Assembly: GCA_963082975.1 (NCBI GenBank)
Contig: CAUJBJ010000010.1
Span: 496,001 to 560,000 of the forward strand
Length of the DNA: 64,000 nucleotides
From: Labia minor
Taxonomy: Eukaryota > Arthropoda > Insecta > Dermaptera > Spongiphoridae
Direction: 5' to 3'
Below the pieces are notes generated by a model. The model saw nothing but the letters and a program-made list of their open reading frames with translations. It was not told the DNA's origin and made no database searches. A program made the position numbers and the translations under genes. Below, piece by piece: positions 1-13,036 of this stretch. Each line of letters opens with the position of its first letter. The stretch's first letter is position 1.

Positions 1-2
1 TT

Positions 3-163
3 GAAGAATAAATTCATATTTGATCGATTTCTTAAATATTTTCATTGAATTCTTACGGATTATTGCGATTTTGTTCAAATATTAAAGGGAAAATCCTACT
101 TTTTTAAATACGAGGGATAAAATTATCTTTTATATTTTATTTTATTAATTTTCTGATTCTAAT
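3..163 (+). repeat. Representative 161-bp satellite monomer (landmarks)
   Basis: This first complete unit shows the parts shared by all units. It opens with GAAGAATAAATTCATA, then TTTGATCGATTTC (a ClaI site, ATCGAT), then TTAAATATTTTCATTGAATTC (SspI AATATT and EcoRI GAATTC sites). Next comes the variable centre after TACGGA (here GGATTATTGCG; most others of this class read GTG). A well conserved block follows: TTCAAATATTAAAGGG, AAAATCCTAC, a run of six T, AAATACGAGGGATAAAATTATC (split here by its landmarks). The unit ends with a roughly 30-bp TTTTA-rich tail and CTGATTCTAAT. The three CpGs lie in ATCGAT, TACGGA and TACGAG. The start is an arbitrary register chosen at GAAG, since no boundary is visible in a continuous array. 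Confidence 0.95.
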
Positions 164-2417
164 GAAGAATAAATTCATATTTGATCGATTTCTTAAATAT
201 TTTCATTGAATTCTTACGGATTACTGTGATTTTGTTCAAATATTAAAGGGAAAATCCTACTTTTTTAAATACGAGGAATAAAATTATCTTTTTTATTTTA
301 TTTTATAAATTTTCTGATTCTAATGAAGAATAAATTCATATTTGATCGATTTCTTAAATATTTTCATTGAATTCTTACGGATTAGTGTGATTTTGTTCAA
401 ATATTAAAGGGAAAATCCTACTTTTTTAAATACGAGGGATAAAATTATCTTTATTAATTTATTTTATTAATTTTCTGATTCTAATGAACAATAAATTCAT
501 ATTTGATCGATTTCTTAAATATTTTCATTGAATTCTTACGGATTACTGTGATTTTGTTCAAATATTAAAGGGAAAATCCTATTTTTTTAAATACGAGGGA
601 TAAAATTATCTTTTTTATTTTATTTTATTAATTTTCTGGTTCTAATGATGAATAAATTCATATTTGATCGATTTCTTAAATATTTTCATTGAATTCTTAC
701 GGATTATTGTGATTTTGTTCAAATATTAAAGGGAAAATCCTACTTTTTTAAATACGAGGGATAAAATTATCTTTTATATTTTATTTTATTAATTTTCTGA
801 TTATAATTAAGAATAAATTCATATTTGATCGATTTCTTAAATATTTTCATTGAATTCTTACGGAAAAGTCTGATTTTGTTCAAATATTAAAGGGAAAAAC
901 CTACTTTTTTAAATACGAGGGATAAAATTATCTTTTATATTTTATTTTATTAATTTTCTGATTCTATTGAAATATAAATTCATATTTGATCGATTTCTTA
1001 AATATTTTCATTGAATTCTTACGGAAAAGTCTGATTTTGTTAAAATATTAAAGGGAAAATCCTACTTTTTTAAATACGAGGGATAAAATTATCTTTTTTA
1101 TTTTATTTTATTAATTTTCTGATTCTAATGAAGAATAAATTCATATTTGATCGATTTCTTAAATATTTTCATTGAATTCTTACGGAAAAGTCTGATTTTG
1201 TTCAAATATTAAAGGGAAAATCCTACTTTTTTAAATACGAGGGATAAAATTATCTTTTATATTTTATTTTATTAATTTTCTGATTCTATTGAAGAATAAA
1301 TTCATATTTGATCGATTTCTTAAATATTTTCATTGAATTCTTACGGAAAATTCTGATTTTGTTCAAATATTAAAGGGAAAATCCTACTTTTTTAAATACG
1401 AGGGATAAAATTATCTTTTTTATTTTATTTTATTAATTTTCTGATTCTATTGAAGAATAAATTCATATTTGATCGATTTCTTAAATATTTTCATTGAATT
1501 CTTACGGAAAATTCTGATTTTGTTCAAATATTAAAGGGAAAATCCTACTTTTTTAAATACGAGGGATAAAATTATCTTTTATATTTTATTTTATTAATTT
1601 TCTGATTCTATTGAAGAATAAATTCATATTTGATCGATTTCTTAAATATTTTCATTGAATTCTTACGGATTATTGTGATTTTGTTCAAATATTAAAGGGA
1701 AAATCCTACTTTTTTAAATACGAGGGATAAAATTATCTTTTATATTTTATTTTATTAATTTTCTGATTCTAATGAAGAATAAATTCATATTTGATCGATT
1801 TCTTAAATATTTTCATTGAATTCTTACGGATTACTGTGATTTTATTCAAATATTAAAGGGAAAATCCTACTTTTTTAAATACGAGGGATAAAATTATCTT
1901 TTTTATTTTATTTTATTAATTTTCTGATTCTAATGAAGAATAAATTCATATTTGATCGATTTCTTAAATATTTTCATTGAATTCTTACGGAAAAGTCTGA
2001 TTTTGTTCAAATATTAAAGGGAAAATCCTACTTTTTTAAATACGAGGGACAAAATTATCTTTTATATTTTATTTTATTCATTTTCTGATTCTATTGAAGA
2101 ATAAATTCATATTTGAACGATTTCTTAAATATTTTCATTGAATTCTTACGGATTATTGTGATTTTGTTCAAATATTAAAGGGAAAATCCTACTTTTTTAA
2201 ATACGAGGGATAAAATTATCTTTTATATTTTATTTTATTAATTTTCTGATTCTAATGAAGAATAAATTCATATTTGATCGATTTCTTAAATATTTTCATT
2301 GAATTCTTACGGATTACTGTGATTTTGTTCAAATATTAAAGGGAAAATCCTACTTTTTTAAATACGAGGGATAAAATTATCTTTTTTAATTTATTTTATT
2401 AATTTTCTGATTCTAAT

Positions 2418-2900
2418 GAAGAATAAATTCATATTTGATCGATTTCTTAAATATTTTCATTGAATTTTTACGGAAAAGTCTGATTTTGTTCAAATATTAA
2501 AGGGAAAATCCTACTTTTTTAAATACGAGGGACAAAATTATCTTTTATATTTTATTTTATTCATTTTCTGATTCTAATGAAGAATAAATTCATATTTGAT
2601 CGATTTCTTAAATATTTTCATTGAATTCTTACGGAAAAGTGTGATTTTGATCAAATATTAAAGGGAAAATCCTACTTTTTTAAATACGAGGAATAAAATT
2701 ATCTTTTTTATTTTATTTTATAAATTTTCTGATTCTAATGAAGAATAAATTCATATTTGATCGATTTCTTAAATATTTTCATTGAATTCTTACGGATTAG
2801 TGTGATTTTGTTCAAATATTAAAGGGAAAATCCTACTTTTTTAAATACGAGGGATAAAATTATCTTTATTAATTTATTTTATTAATTTTCTGATTCTAAT
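2418..2900 (+). repeat. Recurring three-unit cassette K-D-G (example)
   Basis: Three consecutive units always carry linked variants. The first (2418-2578, class K) has GGAAAAGTCTG, GAGGGACAAAA instead of GAGGGATAAAA, and a tail with TTCATT instead of TTAATT. The second (2579-2739, class D) has GGAAAAGTGTG followed by TTTTGATCAAAT, then GAGGAATAAAA and a TATAAATT tail. The third (2740-2900, class G) has GGATTAGTGTG. The same order recurs throughout the window; class D units occur about 39 times by eye. Exceptions exist: near 22.7, 24.5, 31.6 and 36.6 kb D carries GAGGGATAAAA and is followed by an L unit, and near 28.5 kb two G units are adjacent. The linkage shows that blocks, not single units, are what is copied. 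Confidence 0.88.
2592..2658. repeat. Inverted repeat within class D units (example)
   Basis: In class D units the left arm ATATTTGATC (2592-2601) is the exact reverse complement of GATCAAATAT (2649-2658), with 47 bases between the arms. The right arm overlaps a perfect 10-bp palindrome, TTTGATCAAA (2646-2655), which holds a BclI site. In the other classes the right arm reads GTTCAAATAT, which leaves a 7-bp perfect match plus one interrupted pair. The class D substitution therefore extends a weaker dyad already present in the satellite. Whether it forms a cruciform or binds a protein cannot be told from sequence. Confidence 0.7.
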
Positions 2901-3704
2901 GAAGAATAAATTCATATTTGATCGATTTCTTAAATATTTTCATTGAATTCTTACGGATTACTGTGATTTTGTTCAAATATTAAAGGGAAAATCCTATTTT
3001 TTTAAATACGAGGGATAAAATTATCTTTTTTATTTTATTTTATTAATTTTCTGGTTCTAATGAAGAATAAATTCATATTTGATCGATTTCTTAAATATTT
3101 TCATTGAATTCTTACGGATTATTGTGATTTTGTTCAAATATTAAAGGGAAAAACCTACTTTTTTAAATACGAGGGATAAAATTATCTTTTATATTTTATT
3201 TTATTAATTTTCTGATTCTATTGAAATATAAATTCATATTTGATCGATTTCTTAAATATTTTCATTGAATTCTTACGGATTAGTGTGATTTTGTTCAAAT
3301 ATTAAAGGGAAAATCCTACTTTTTTAAATACGAGGGATAAAATTATCTTTTATATTTTATTTTATTAATTTTCTGATTCTATTGAAGAATAAATTCATAT
3401 TTGATCGATTTCTTAAATATTTTCATTGAATTCTTACGGAAAATTCTGATTTTGTTCAAATATTAAAGGGAAAATCCTACTTTTTTAAATACGAGGGATA
3501 AAATTATCTTTTTTATTTTATTTTATTAATTTTCTGATTCTATTGAAGAATAAATTCATATTTGATCGATTTCTTAAATATTTTCATTGAATTCTTACGG
3601 AAAATTCTGATTTTGTTCAAATATTAAAGGGAAAATCCTACTTTTTTAAATACGAGGGATAAAATTATCTTTTTTATTTTATTTTATTAATTTTCTGATT
3701 CTAT

Positions 3705-4877
3705 TGAAGAATAAATTCATATTTGATCGATTTCTTAAATATTTTCATTTAATTCTTACGGATTAGTGTGATTTTGTTCAAATATTAAAGGGAAAATCCT
3801 ACTTTTTTAAATACGAGGGATAAAATTATCTTTTATATTTTATTTTATTAATTTTCTTATTCTATTGAAGAATAAATTCATATTTGATCGATTTCTTAAA
3901 TATTTTCATTGAATTCTTACGGAAAATTCTGATTTTGTTCAAATATTAAAGGGAAAATCCTACTTTTTTAAATACGAGGGATAAAATTATCTTTTATATT
4001 TTATTTTATTAATTTTCTGATTCTATTGAAGAATAAATTCATATTTGATCGATTTCTTAAATATTTTCATTGAATTCTTACGGATTATTGTGATTTTGTT
4101 CAAATATTAAAGGGAAAATCCTACTTTTTTAAATACGAGAGATAAAATTATCTTTTATATTTTATTTTATTAATTTTCTGATTCTAATGAAGAATAAATT
4201 CATATTTGATCGATTTCTTAAATATTTTCATTGAATTCTTACGGATTACTGTGATTTTATTCAAATATTAAAGGGAAAATCCTACTTTTTTAAATACGAG
4301 GGATAAAATTATCTTTTTTATTTTATTTTATTAATTTTCTGATTCTAATGAAGAATAAATTCATATTTGATCGATTTCTTAAATATTTTCATTGAATTCT
4401 TACGGAAAAGTCTGATTTTGTTCAAATATTAAAGGGAAAATCCTACTTTTTTAAATACGAGGGACAAAATTATCTTTTATATTTTATTTTATTCATTTTC
4501 TGATTCTAATGAAGAATAAATTCATATTTGATCGATTTCTTAAATGTTTTCATTGAATTCTTACGGAAAAGTGTGATTTTGATCAAATATTAAAGGGAAA
4601 ATCCTACTTTTTTAAATACGAGGAATAAAATTATCTTTTTTATTTTATTTTATAAATTTTCTGATTCTAATGAAGAATAAATTCATATTTGATCGATTTC
4701 TTAAATATTTTCATTGAATTCTTACGGATTAGTGTGATTTTGTTCAAATATTAAAGGGAAAATCCTACTTTTTTAAATACGAGGGATAAAATTATCTTTT
4801 ATATTTTATTTTATTAATTTTCTGATTCTATTGAAGAATAAATTCATATTTGATCGATTTCTTAAATATTTTCATTG
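3705..4877 (+). repeat. HOR block shared with 11.9-13.1 kb (offset 8205 bp)
   Basis: This block holds units in the order G (with CATTTAATTC), L, T, C (with TTTTATTCAAAT), K (GACAAAA and TTCATT), D (with AAATGTTTTC), G. The same order and the same private variants lie about 8205 bp downstream. The shared run starts after a CTTATT/CTGATT difference near 3.7 kb and ends where this copy has GATTTCTTACGG. One difference seen inside is GAGAGATAAAA at about 4139. The offset is 51 units minus 6 bp, and the 6 bp is explained by the short unit at 7892-8046. Confidence 0.75.
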
Positions 4878-6012
4878 ATTTCTTACGGAAAATTCTGATT
4901 TTGTTCAAATATTAAAGGGAAAATCCTACTTTTTTAAATACGAGGGATAAAATTATCTTTTATATTTTATTTTATTAATTTTCTGATTCTATTGAAGAAT
5001 AAATTCATATTTGAACGATTTCTTAATTATTTTCATTGAATTCTTACGGAAAATTCTGATTTTGTTCAAATATTAAAGGGAAAATCCTACTTTTTTAAAT
5101 ACGAGGGATAAAATTATCTTTTATATTTTATTTTATTAATTTTCTGATTCTATTGAAGAATAAATTCATATTTGATCGATTTCTTAAATATTTTCATTGA
5201 ATTCTTACGGATTACTGTGATTTTGTTCAAATATTAAAGGGAAAATCCTACTTTTTTAAATACGAGGGATAAAATTATCTTTTTTAATTTATTTTATTAA
5301 TTTTCTGATTCTAATGAAGAATAAATTCATATTTGATCGATTTCTTAAATATTTTCATTGAATTTTTACGGAAAAGTCTGATTTTGTTCAAATATTAAAG
5401 GGAAAATCCTACTTTTTTAAATACGAGGGACAAAATTATCTTTTATATTTTATTTTATTCATTTTCTGATTCTAATGAAGAATAAATTCATATTTGATCG
5501 ATTTCTTAAATATTTTCATTGAATTCTTACGGAAAAGTGTGATTTTGATCAAATATTAAAGGGAAAATCCTACTTTTTTAAATACGAGGAATAAAATTAT
5601 CTTTTTTATTTTATTTTATAAATTTTCTGATTCTAATGAAGAATAAATTCATATTTGATCGATTTCTTAAATATTTTCATTGAATTCTTACGGATTAGTG
5701 TGATTTTGTTCAAATATTAAAGGGAAAATCCTACTTTTTTAAATACGAGGGATAAAATTATCTTTATTAATTTATTTTATTAATTTTCTGATTCTAATGA
5801 AGAATAAATTCATATTTGATCGATTTCTTAAATATTTTCATTGAATTCTTACGGATTACTGTGATTTTGTTCAAATATTAAAGGGAAAATCCTATTTTTT
5901 TAAATACGAGGGATAAAATTATCTTTTTTATTTTATTTTATTAATTTTCTGGTTCTAATGAAGAATAAATTCATATTTGATCGATTTCTTAAATATTTTC
6001 ATTGAATTCTTA
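4690..6012 (+). repeat. HOR block shared with 9.84-11.16 kb (offset 5146 bp)
   Basis: Order: G, L (GATTTCTTACGG), L (with both GAACGATTTC and TTAATTATTTTC), C (tail TTTTTTAATTTATT), K (GAATTTTTACGG), D, G (tail TTTATTAATTTATT), C (CCTATTTTTTT, CTGGTTC). The rare double variant GAACG plus AATTATTTTC at about 5013-5030 recurs at about 10159-10176, which dates the link between the two blocks. The offset is 32 units minus 6 bp, again through the short unit at 7892-8046. The downstream copy has gained two changes that this copy lacks: TTTTATGATTC near 10.93 kb and AAAATACTATT near 11.03 kb. Confidence 0.75.
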
Positions 6013-6603
6013 CGGATTACTGTGATTTTATTCAAATATTAAAGGGAAAATCCTACTTTTTTAAATACGAGGGATAAAATTATCTTTTTTATTTTATTTT
6101 ATTAATTTTCTGATTCTAATGAAGAATAAATTCATATTTGATCGATTTCTTAAATATTTTCATTGAATTCTTACGGAAAAGTCTGATTTTGTTCAAATAT
6201 TAAAGGGAAAATCCTACTTTTTTAAATACGAGGGACAAAATTATCTTTTATATTTTATTTTATTCATTTTCTGATTCTATTGAAGAATAAATTCATATTT
6301 GAACGATTTCTTAAATATTTTCATTGAATTCTTACGGAAAATTCTGATTTTGTTCAAATATTAAAGGGAAAATCCTACTTTTTTAAATACGAGGGATAAA
6401 ATTATCTTTTATATTTTATTTTATTAATTTTCTGATTCTATTGAAGAATAAATTCATATTTGATCGATTTCTTAAATATTTTCATTGAATTCTTACGGAA
6501 AATTCTGATTTTGTTCAAATATTAAAGGGAAAATCCTACTTTTTTAAATACGAGGGATAAAATTATCTTTTATATTTTATTTTATTAATTTTCTGATTCT
6601 ATT

Positions 6604-8046
6604 GAAGAATAAATTCATATTTGAACGATTTCTTAAATATTTTCATTGAATTCTTACGGAAAATTCTGATTTTGTTCAAATATTAAAGGGAAAATCCTAC
6701 TTTTTTAAATACGAGGGATAAAATTATCTTTTATATTTTATTTTATTAATTTTCTGATTCTATTGACGAATAAATTCATATTTGATCGATTTCTTAAATA
6801 TTTTCATTGAATTCTTACGGATTATTGTGATTTTGTTCAAATATTAAAGGGAAAATCCTACTTTTTTAAATACGAGGGATAAAATTATCTTTTATATTTT
6901 ATTTTATTAATTTTCTGATTCTAATGAAGAATAAATTCATATTTGATCGATTTCTTAAATATTTTCATTTAATTCTTACGGATTAGTGTGATTTTGTTCA
7001 AATATTAAAGGGAAAATCCTACTTTTTTAAATACGAGGGATAAAATTATCTTTTATATTTTATTTTATTAATTTTCTGATTCTATTGAAGAATAAATTCA
7101 TATTTGATCGATTTCTTAAATATTTTCATTGAATTCTTACGGAAAATTCTGATTTTGTTCAAATATTAAAGGGAAAATCCTACTTTTTTAAATACGAGGG
7201 ATAAAATTATCTTTTATATTTTATTTTATTAATTTTCTGATTCTATTGAAGAATAAATTCATATTTGATCGATTTCTTAAATATTTTCATTGAATTCTTA
7301 CGGATTAGTGTGATTTTGTTCAAATATTAAAGGGAAAATCCTACTTTTTTAAATACGAGGGATAAAATTATCTTTTATATTTTATTTTATTAATTTTCTG
7401 ATTCTATTGAAGAATAAATTCATATTTGATCGATTTCTTAAATATTTTCATTGAATTCTTACGGAAAATTCTGATTTTGTTCAAATATTAAAGGGAAAAT
7501 CCTACTTTTTTAAATACGAGGGATAAAATTATCTTTTATATTTTATTTTATTAATTTTCTGATTCTATTGAAGAATAAATTCATATTTGAACGATTTCTT
7601 AAATATTTTCATTGAATTCTTACGGAAAATTCTGATTTTGTTCAAATATTAAAGGGAAAATCCTACTTTTTTAAATACGAGGGATAAAATTATCTTTTAT
7701 ATTTTATTTTATTAATTTTCTGATTCTATTGAAGAATAAATTCATATTTGATCGATTTCTTAAATATTTTCATTGAATTCTTACGGATTATTGTGATTTT
7801 GTTCAAATATTAAAGGGAAAATCCTACTTTTTTAAATACGAGGGATAAAATTATCTTTTATATTTTATTTTATTAATTTTCTGATTCTAATGAAGAATAA
7901 ATTCATATTTGATCGATTTCTTAAATATTTTCATTTAATTCTTACGGATTAGTGTGATTTTGTTCAAATATTAAAGGGAAAATCCTACTTTTTTAAATAC
8001 GAGGGATAAAATTATCTTTTTATTTTATTAATTTTCTGATTCTATT
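6604..8046 (+). repeat. Six-unit (966 bp) tandem HOR
   Basis: The order L (GAACGATTTC), T, G (CATTTAATTC), L, G, L starts at about 6604 and is followed by a second start L (GAACGATTTC), T, G at about 7570. The GAACG landmark lies at 6623 and 7589, exactly 966 bp or six units apart. The first copy has a private GACGAAT at its T unit (about 6767); the second ends in the 155-bp unit. Confidence 0.7.
7892..8046 (+). repeat. 155-bp length-variant monomer
   Basis: The distance between GAAG landmarks at 7892 and 8047 is 155 bp. The missing 6 bp lie in the T-rich tail, which reads ATCTTTTTATTTTATTAATT and so lacks about one TTTTA-type step. This single loss explains why all long-range duplicate offsets that span it are 6 bp short of a multiple of 161. 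Confidence 0.85.
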
Positions 8047-11000
8047 GAAGAATAAATTCATATTTGATCGATTTCTTAAATATTTTCATTGAATTCTTAC
8101 GGAAATGTCTGATTTTGTTCAAATATTAAAGGGAAAATCCTACTTTTTTAAATACGAGGGATAAAATTATCTTTTTTATTTTATTTTATTAATTTTCTGA
8201 TTCTATTGAAGAATAAATTCATATTTGATCGATTTCTTAAATATTTTCATTTAATTCTTACGGATTAGTGTGATTTTGTTCAAATATTAAAGGGAAAATC
8301 CTACTTTTTTAAATACGAGGGATAAAATTATCTTTTATATTTTATTTTATTAATTTTCTTATTCTATTGAAGAATAAATTCATATTTGATCGATTTCTTA
8401 AATATTTTCATTGAATTCTTACGGAAAATTCTGATTTTGTTCAAATATTAAAGGGAAAATCCTACTTTTTTAAATACGAGGGATAAAATTATCTTTTATA
8501 TTTTATTTTATTAATTTTCTGATTCTATTGAAGAATAAATTCATATTTGATCGATTTCTTAAATATTTTCATTGAATTCTTACGGATTATTGTGATTTTG
8601 TTCAAATATTAAAGGGAAAATCCTACTTTTTTAAATACGAGGGATAAAATTATCTTTTATATTTTATTTTATTAATTTTCTTATTCTAATGAAGAATAAA
8701 TTCATATTTGATCGATTTCTTAAATATTTTCATTGAATTCTTACGGATTTCTGTGATTTTATTCAAATATTAAAGGGAAAAACCTACTTTTTTAAATACG
8801 AGGGATAAAATTATCTTTTATATTTTATTTTATTAATTTTCTGATTCTATTGAAATATAAATTCATATTTGATCGATTTCTTAAATATTTTCATTGAATT
8901 CTTACGGATTAGTGTGATTTTGTTCAAATATTAAAGGGAAAATCCTACTTTTTTAAATACGAGGGATAAAATTATCTTTTATATTTTATTTTATTAATTT
9001 TCTGATTCTATTGAAGAATAAATTCATATTTGATCGATTTCTTAAATATTTTCATTGAATTCTTACGGAAAATTCTGATTTTGTTCAAATATTAAAGGGA
9101 AAATCCTACTTTTTTAAATACGAGGGATAAAATTATCTTTTATATTTTATTTTATTAATTTTCTTATTCTATTGAAGAATAAATTCATATTTGATCGATT
9201 TCTTAAATATTTTCATTGAATTCTTACGGAAAATTCTGATTTTGTTCAAATATTAAAGGGAAAATCCTACTTTTTTAAATACGAGGGATAAAATTATCTT
9301 TTATATTTTATTTTATTAATTTTCTGATTCTATTGAAGAATAAATTCATATTTGATCGATTTCTTAAATATTTTCATTGAATTCTTACGGATTATTGTGA
9401 TTTTGTTCAAATATTAAAGGGAAAATCCTACTTTTTTAAATACGAGGGATAAAATTATCTTTTATATTTTATTTTATTAATTTTCTGATTCTAATGAAGA
9501 ATAAATTCATATTTGATCGATTTCTTAAATATTTTCATTGAATTCTTACGGATTACTGTGATTTTATTCAAATATTAAAGGGAAAATCCTACTTTTTTAA
9601 ATACGAGGGATAAAATTATCTTTTTTATTTTATTTTATTAATTTTCTGATTCTAATGAAGAATAAATTCATATTTGATCGATTTCTTAAATATTTTCATT
9701 GAATTCTTACGGAAAAGTCTGATTTTGTTCAAATATTAAAGGGAAAATCCTACTTTTTTAAATACGAGGGATAAAATTATCTTTTATATTTTATTTTATT
9801 CATTTTCTGATTCTAATGAAGAATAAATTCATATTTGATCGATTTCTTAAATATTTTCATTGAATTCTTACGGATTAGTGTGATTTTGTTCAAATATTAA
9901 AGGGAAAATCCTACTTTTTTAAATACGAGGGATAAAATTATCTTTTATATTTTATTTTATTAATTTTCTGATTCTATTGAAGAATAAATTCATATTTGAT
10001 CGATTTCTTAAATATTTTCATTGATTTCTTACGGAAAATTCTGATTTTGTTCAAATATTAAAGGGAAAATCCTACTTTTTTAAATACGAGGGATAAAATT
10101 ATCTTTTATATTTTATTTTATTAATTTTCTGATTCTATTGAAGAATAAATTCATATTTGAACGATTTCTTAATTATTTTCATTGAATTCTTACGGAAAAT
10201 TCTGATTTTGTTCAAATATTAAAGGGAAAATCCTACTTTTTTAAATACGAGGGATAAAATTATCTTTTATATTTTATTTTATTAATTTTCTGATTCTATT
10301 GAAGAATAAATTCATATTTGATCGATTTCTTAAATATTTTCATTGAATTCTTACGGATTACTGTGATTTTGTTCAAATATTAAAGGGAAAATCCTACTTT
10401 TTTAAATACGAGGGATAAAATTATCTTTTTTAATTTATTTTATTAATTTTCTGATTCTAATGAAGAATAAATTCATATTTGATCGATTTCTTAAATATTT
10501 TCATTGAATTTTTACGGAAAAGTCTGATTTTGTTCAAATATTAAAGGGAAAATCCTACTTTTTTAAATACGAGGGACAAAATTATCTTTTATATTTTATT
10601 TTATTCATTTTCTGATTCTAATGAAGAATAAATTCATATTTGATCGATTTCTTAAATATTTTCATTGAATTCTTACGGAAAAGTGTGATTTTGATCAAAT
10701 ATTAAAGGGAAAATCCTACTTTTTTAAATACGAGGAATAAAATTATCTTTTTTATTTTATTTTATAAATTTTCTGATTCTAATGAAGAATAAATTCATAT
10801 TTGATCGATTTCTTAAATATTTTCATTGAATTCTTACGGATTAGTGTGATTTTGTTCAAATATTAAAGGGAAAATCCTACTTTTTTAAATACGAGGGATA
10901 AAATTATCTTTATTAATTTATTTTATTAATTTTATGATTCTAATGAAGAATAAATTCATATTTGATCGATTTCTTAAATATTTTCATTGAATTCTTACGG

Positions 11001-13036
11001 ATTACTGTGATTTTGTTCAAATATTAAAGGGAAAATACTATTTTTTTAAATACGAGGGATAAAATTATCTTTTTTATTTTATTTTATTAATTTTCTGGTT
11101 CTAATGAAGAATAAATTCATATTTGATCGATTTCTTAAATATTTTCATTGAATTCTTACGGAAAATTCTGATTTTGTTCAAATATTAAAGGGAAAATCCT
11201 ACTTTTTTAAATACGAGGGATAAAATTATCTTTTATATTTTATTTTATTAATTTTCTGATTCTATTGAAGAATAAATTCATATTTGAACGATTTCTTAAA
11301 TATTTTCATTGAATTCTTACGGAAAATTCTGATTTTGTTCAAATATTAAAGGGAAAATCCTACTTTTTTAAATACGAGGGATAAAATTATCTTTTATATT
11401 TTATTTTATTAATTTTCTGATTCTATTGAAGAATAAATTCATATTTGATCGATTTCTTAAATATTTTCATTGAATTCTTACGGATTATTGTGATTTTGTT
11501 CAAATATTAAAGGGAAAATCCTACTTTTTTAAATACGAGGGATAAAATTATCTTTTATATTTTATTTTATTAATTTTCTGATTCTAATGAAGAATAAATT
11601 CATATTTGATCGATTTCTTAAATATTTTCATTTAATTCTTACGGATTAGTGTGATTTTGTTCAAATATTAAAGGGAAAATCCTACTTTTTTAAATACGAG
11701 GGATAAAATTATCTTTTATATTTTATTTTATTAATTTTCTGATTCTATTGAAGAATAAATTCATATTTGATCGATTTCTTAAATATTTTCATTGAATTCT
11801 TACGGAAAATTCTGATTTTGTTCAAATATTAAAGGGAAAATCCTACTTTTTTAAATACGAGGGATAAAATTATCTTTTATATTTTATTTTATTAATTTTC
11901 TTATTCTATTGAAGAATAAATTCATATTTGATCGATTTCTTAAATATTTTCATTTAATTCTTACGGATTAGTGTGATTTTGTTCAAATATTAAAGGGAAA
12001 ATCCTACTTTTTTAAATACGAGGGATAAAATTATCTTTTATATTTTATTTTATTAATTTTCTTATTCTATTGAAGAATAAATTCATATTTGATCGATTTC
12101 TTAAATATTTTCATTGAATTCTTACGGAAAATTCTGATTTTGTTCAAATATTAAAGGGAAAATCCTACTTTTTTAAATACGAGGGATAAAATTATCTTTT
12201 ATATTTTATTTTATTAATTTTCTGATTCTATTGAAGAATAAATTCATATTTGATCGATTTCTTAAATATTTTCATTGAATTCTTACGGATTATTGTGATT
12301 TTGTTCAAATATTAAAGGGAAAATCCTACTTTTTTAAATACGAGGGATAAAATTATCTTTTATATTTTATTTTATTAATTTTCTGATTCTAATGAAGAAT
12401 AAATTCATATTTGATCGATTTCTTAAATATTTTCATTGAATTCTTACGGATTACTGTGATTTTATTCAAATATTAAAGGGAAAATCCTACTTTTTTAAAT
12501 ACGAGGGATAAAATTATCTTTTTTATTTTATTTTATTAATTTTCTGATTCTAATGAAGAATAAATTCATATTTGATCGATTTCTTAAATATTTTCATTGA
12601 ATTCTTACGGAAAAGTCTGATTTTGTTCAAATATTAAAGGGAAAATCCTACTTTTTTAAATACGAGGGACAAAATTATCTTTTATATTTTATTTTATTCA
12701 TTTTCTGATTCTAATGAAGAATAAATTCATATTTGATCGATTTCTTAAATGTTTTCATTGAATTCTTACGGAAAAGTGTGATTTTGATCAAATATTAAAG
12801 GGAAAATCCTACTTTTTTAAATACGAGGAATAAAATTATCTTTTTTATTTTATTTTATAAATTTTCTGATTCTAATGAAGAATAAATTCATATTTGATCG
12901 ATTTCTTAAATATTTTCATTGAATTCTTACGGATTAGTGTGATTTTGTTCAAATATTAAAGGGAAAATCCTACTTTTTTAAATACGAGGGATAAAATTAT
13001 CTTTTATATTTTATTTTATTAATTTTCTGATTCTAT

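Noticed and set aside
114-130. Small hairpin GATAA-AA-TTATC as a terminator
   Set aside because: The 5-bp stem with a 2-base loop is too weak and is present in nearly every unit; it is not next to any gene.
125-145. Yeast-type replication origin match (TTTTATATTTT)
   Set aside because: The common tail matches the 11-bp ARS consensus WTTTAYRTTTW, and the TTTTTTATTTT tail class does not. In 80% AT DNA such matches are expected by chance, and the motif has meaning only in budding yeasts.
3-163. CENP-B box in the monomer
   Set aside because: The consensus needs TTCG and a downstream CGGG. The unit has TACGGA but no suitably spaced TTCG; TTCG appears only in TTCGAATATT near 57494 and 60873, without the rest.
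121-163. Telomeric or simple-sequence repeat
   Set aside because: The tail is TTTTA-rich over only about 30 bp and is part of the 161-bp unit; there is no TTAGG, TTAGGG or TTTAGGG run.
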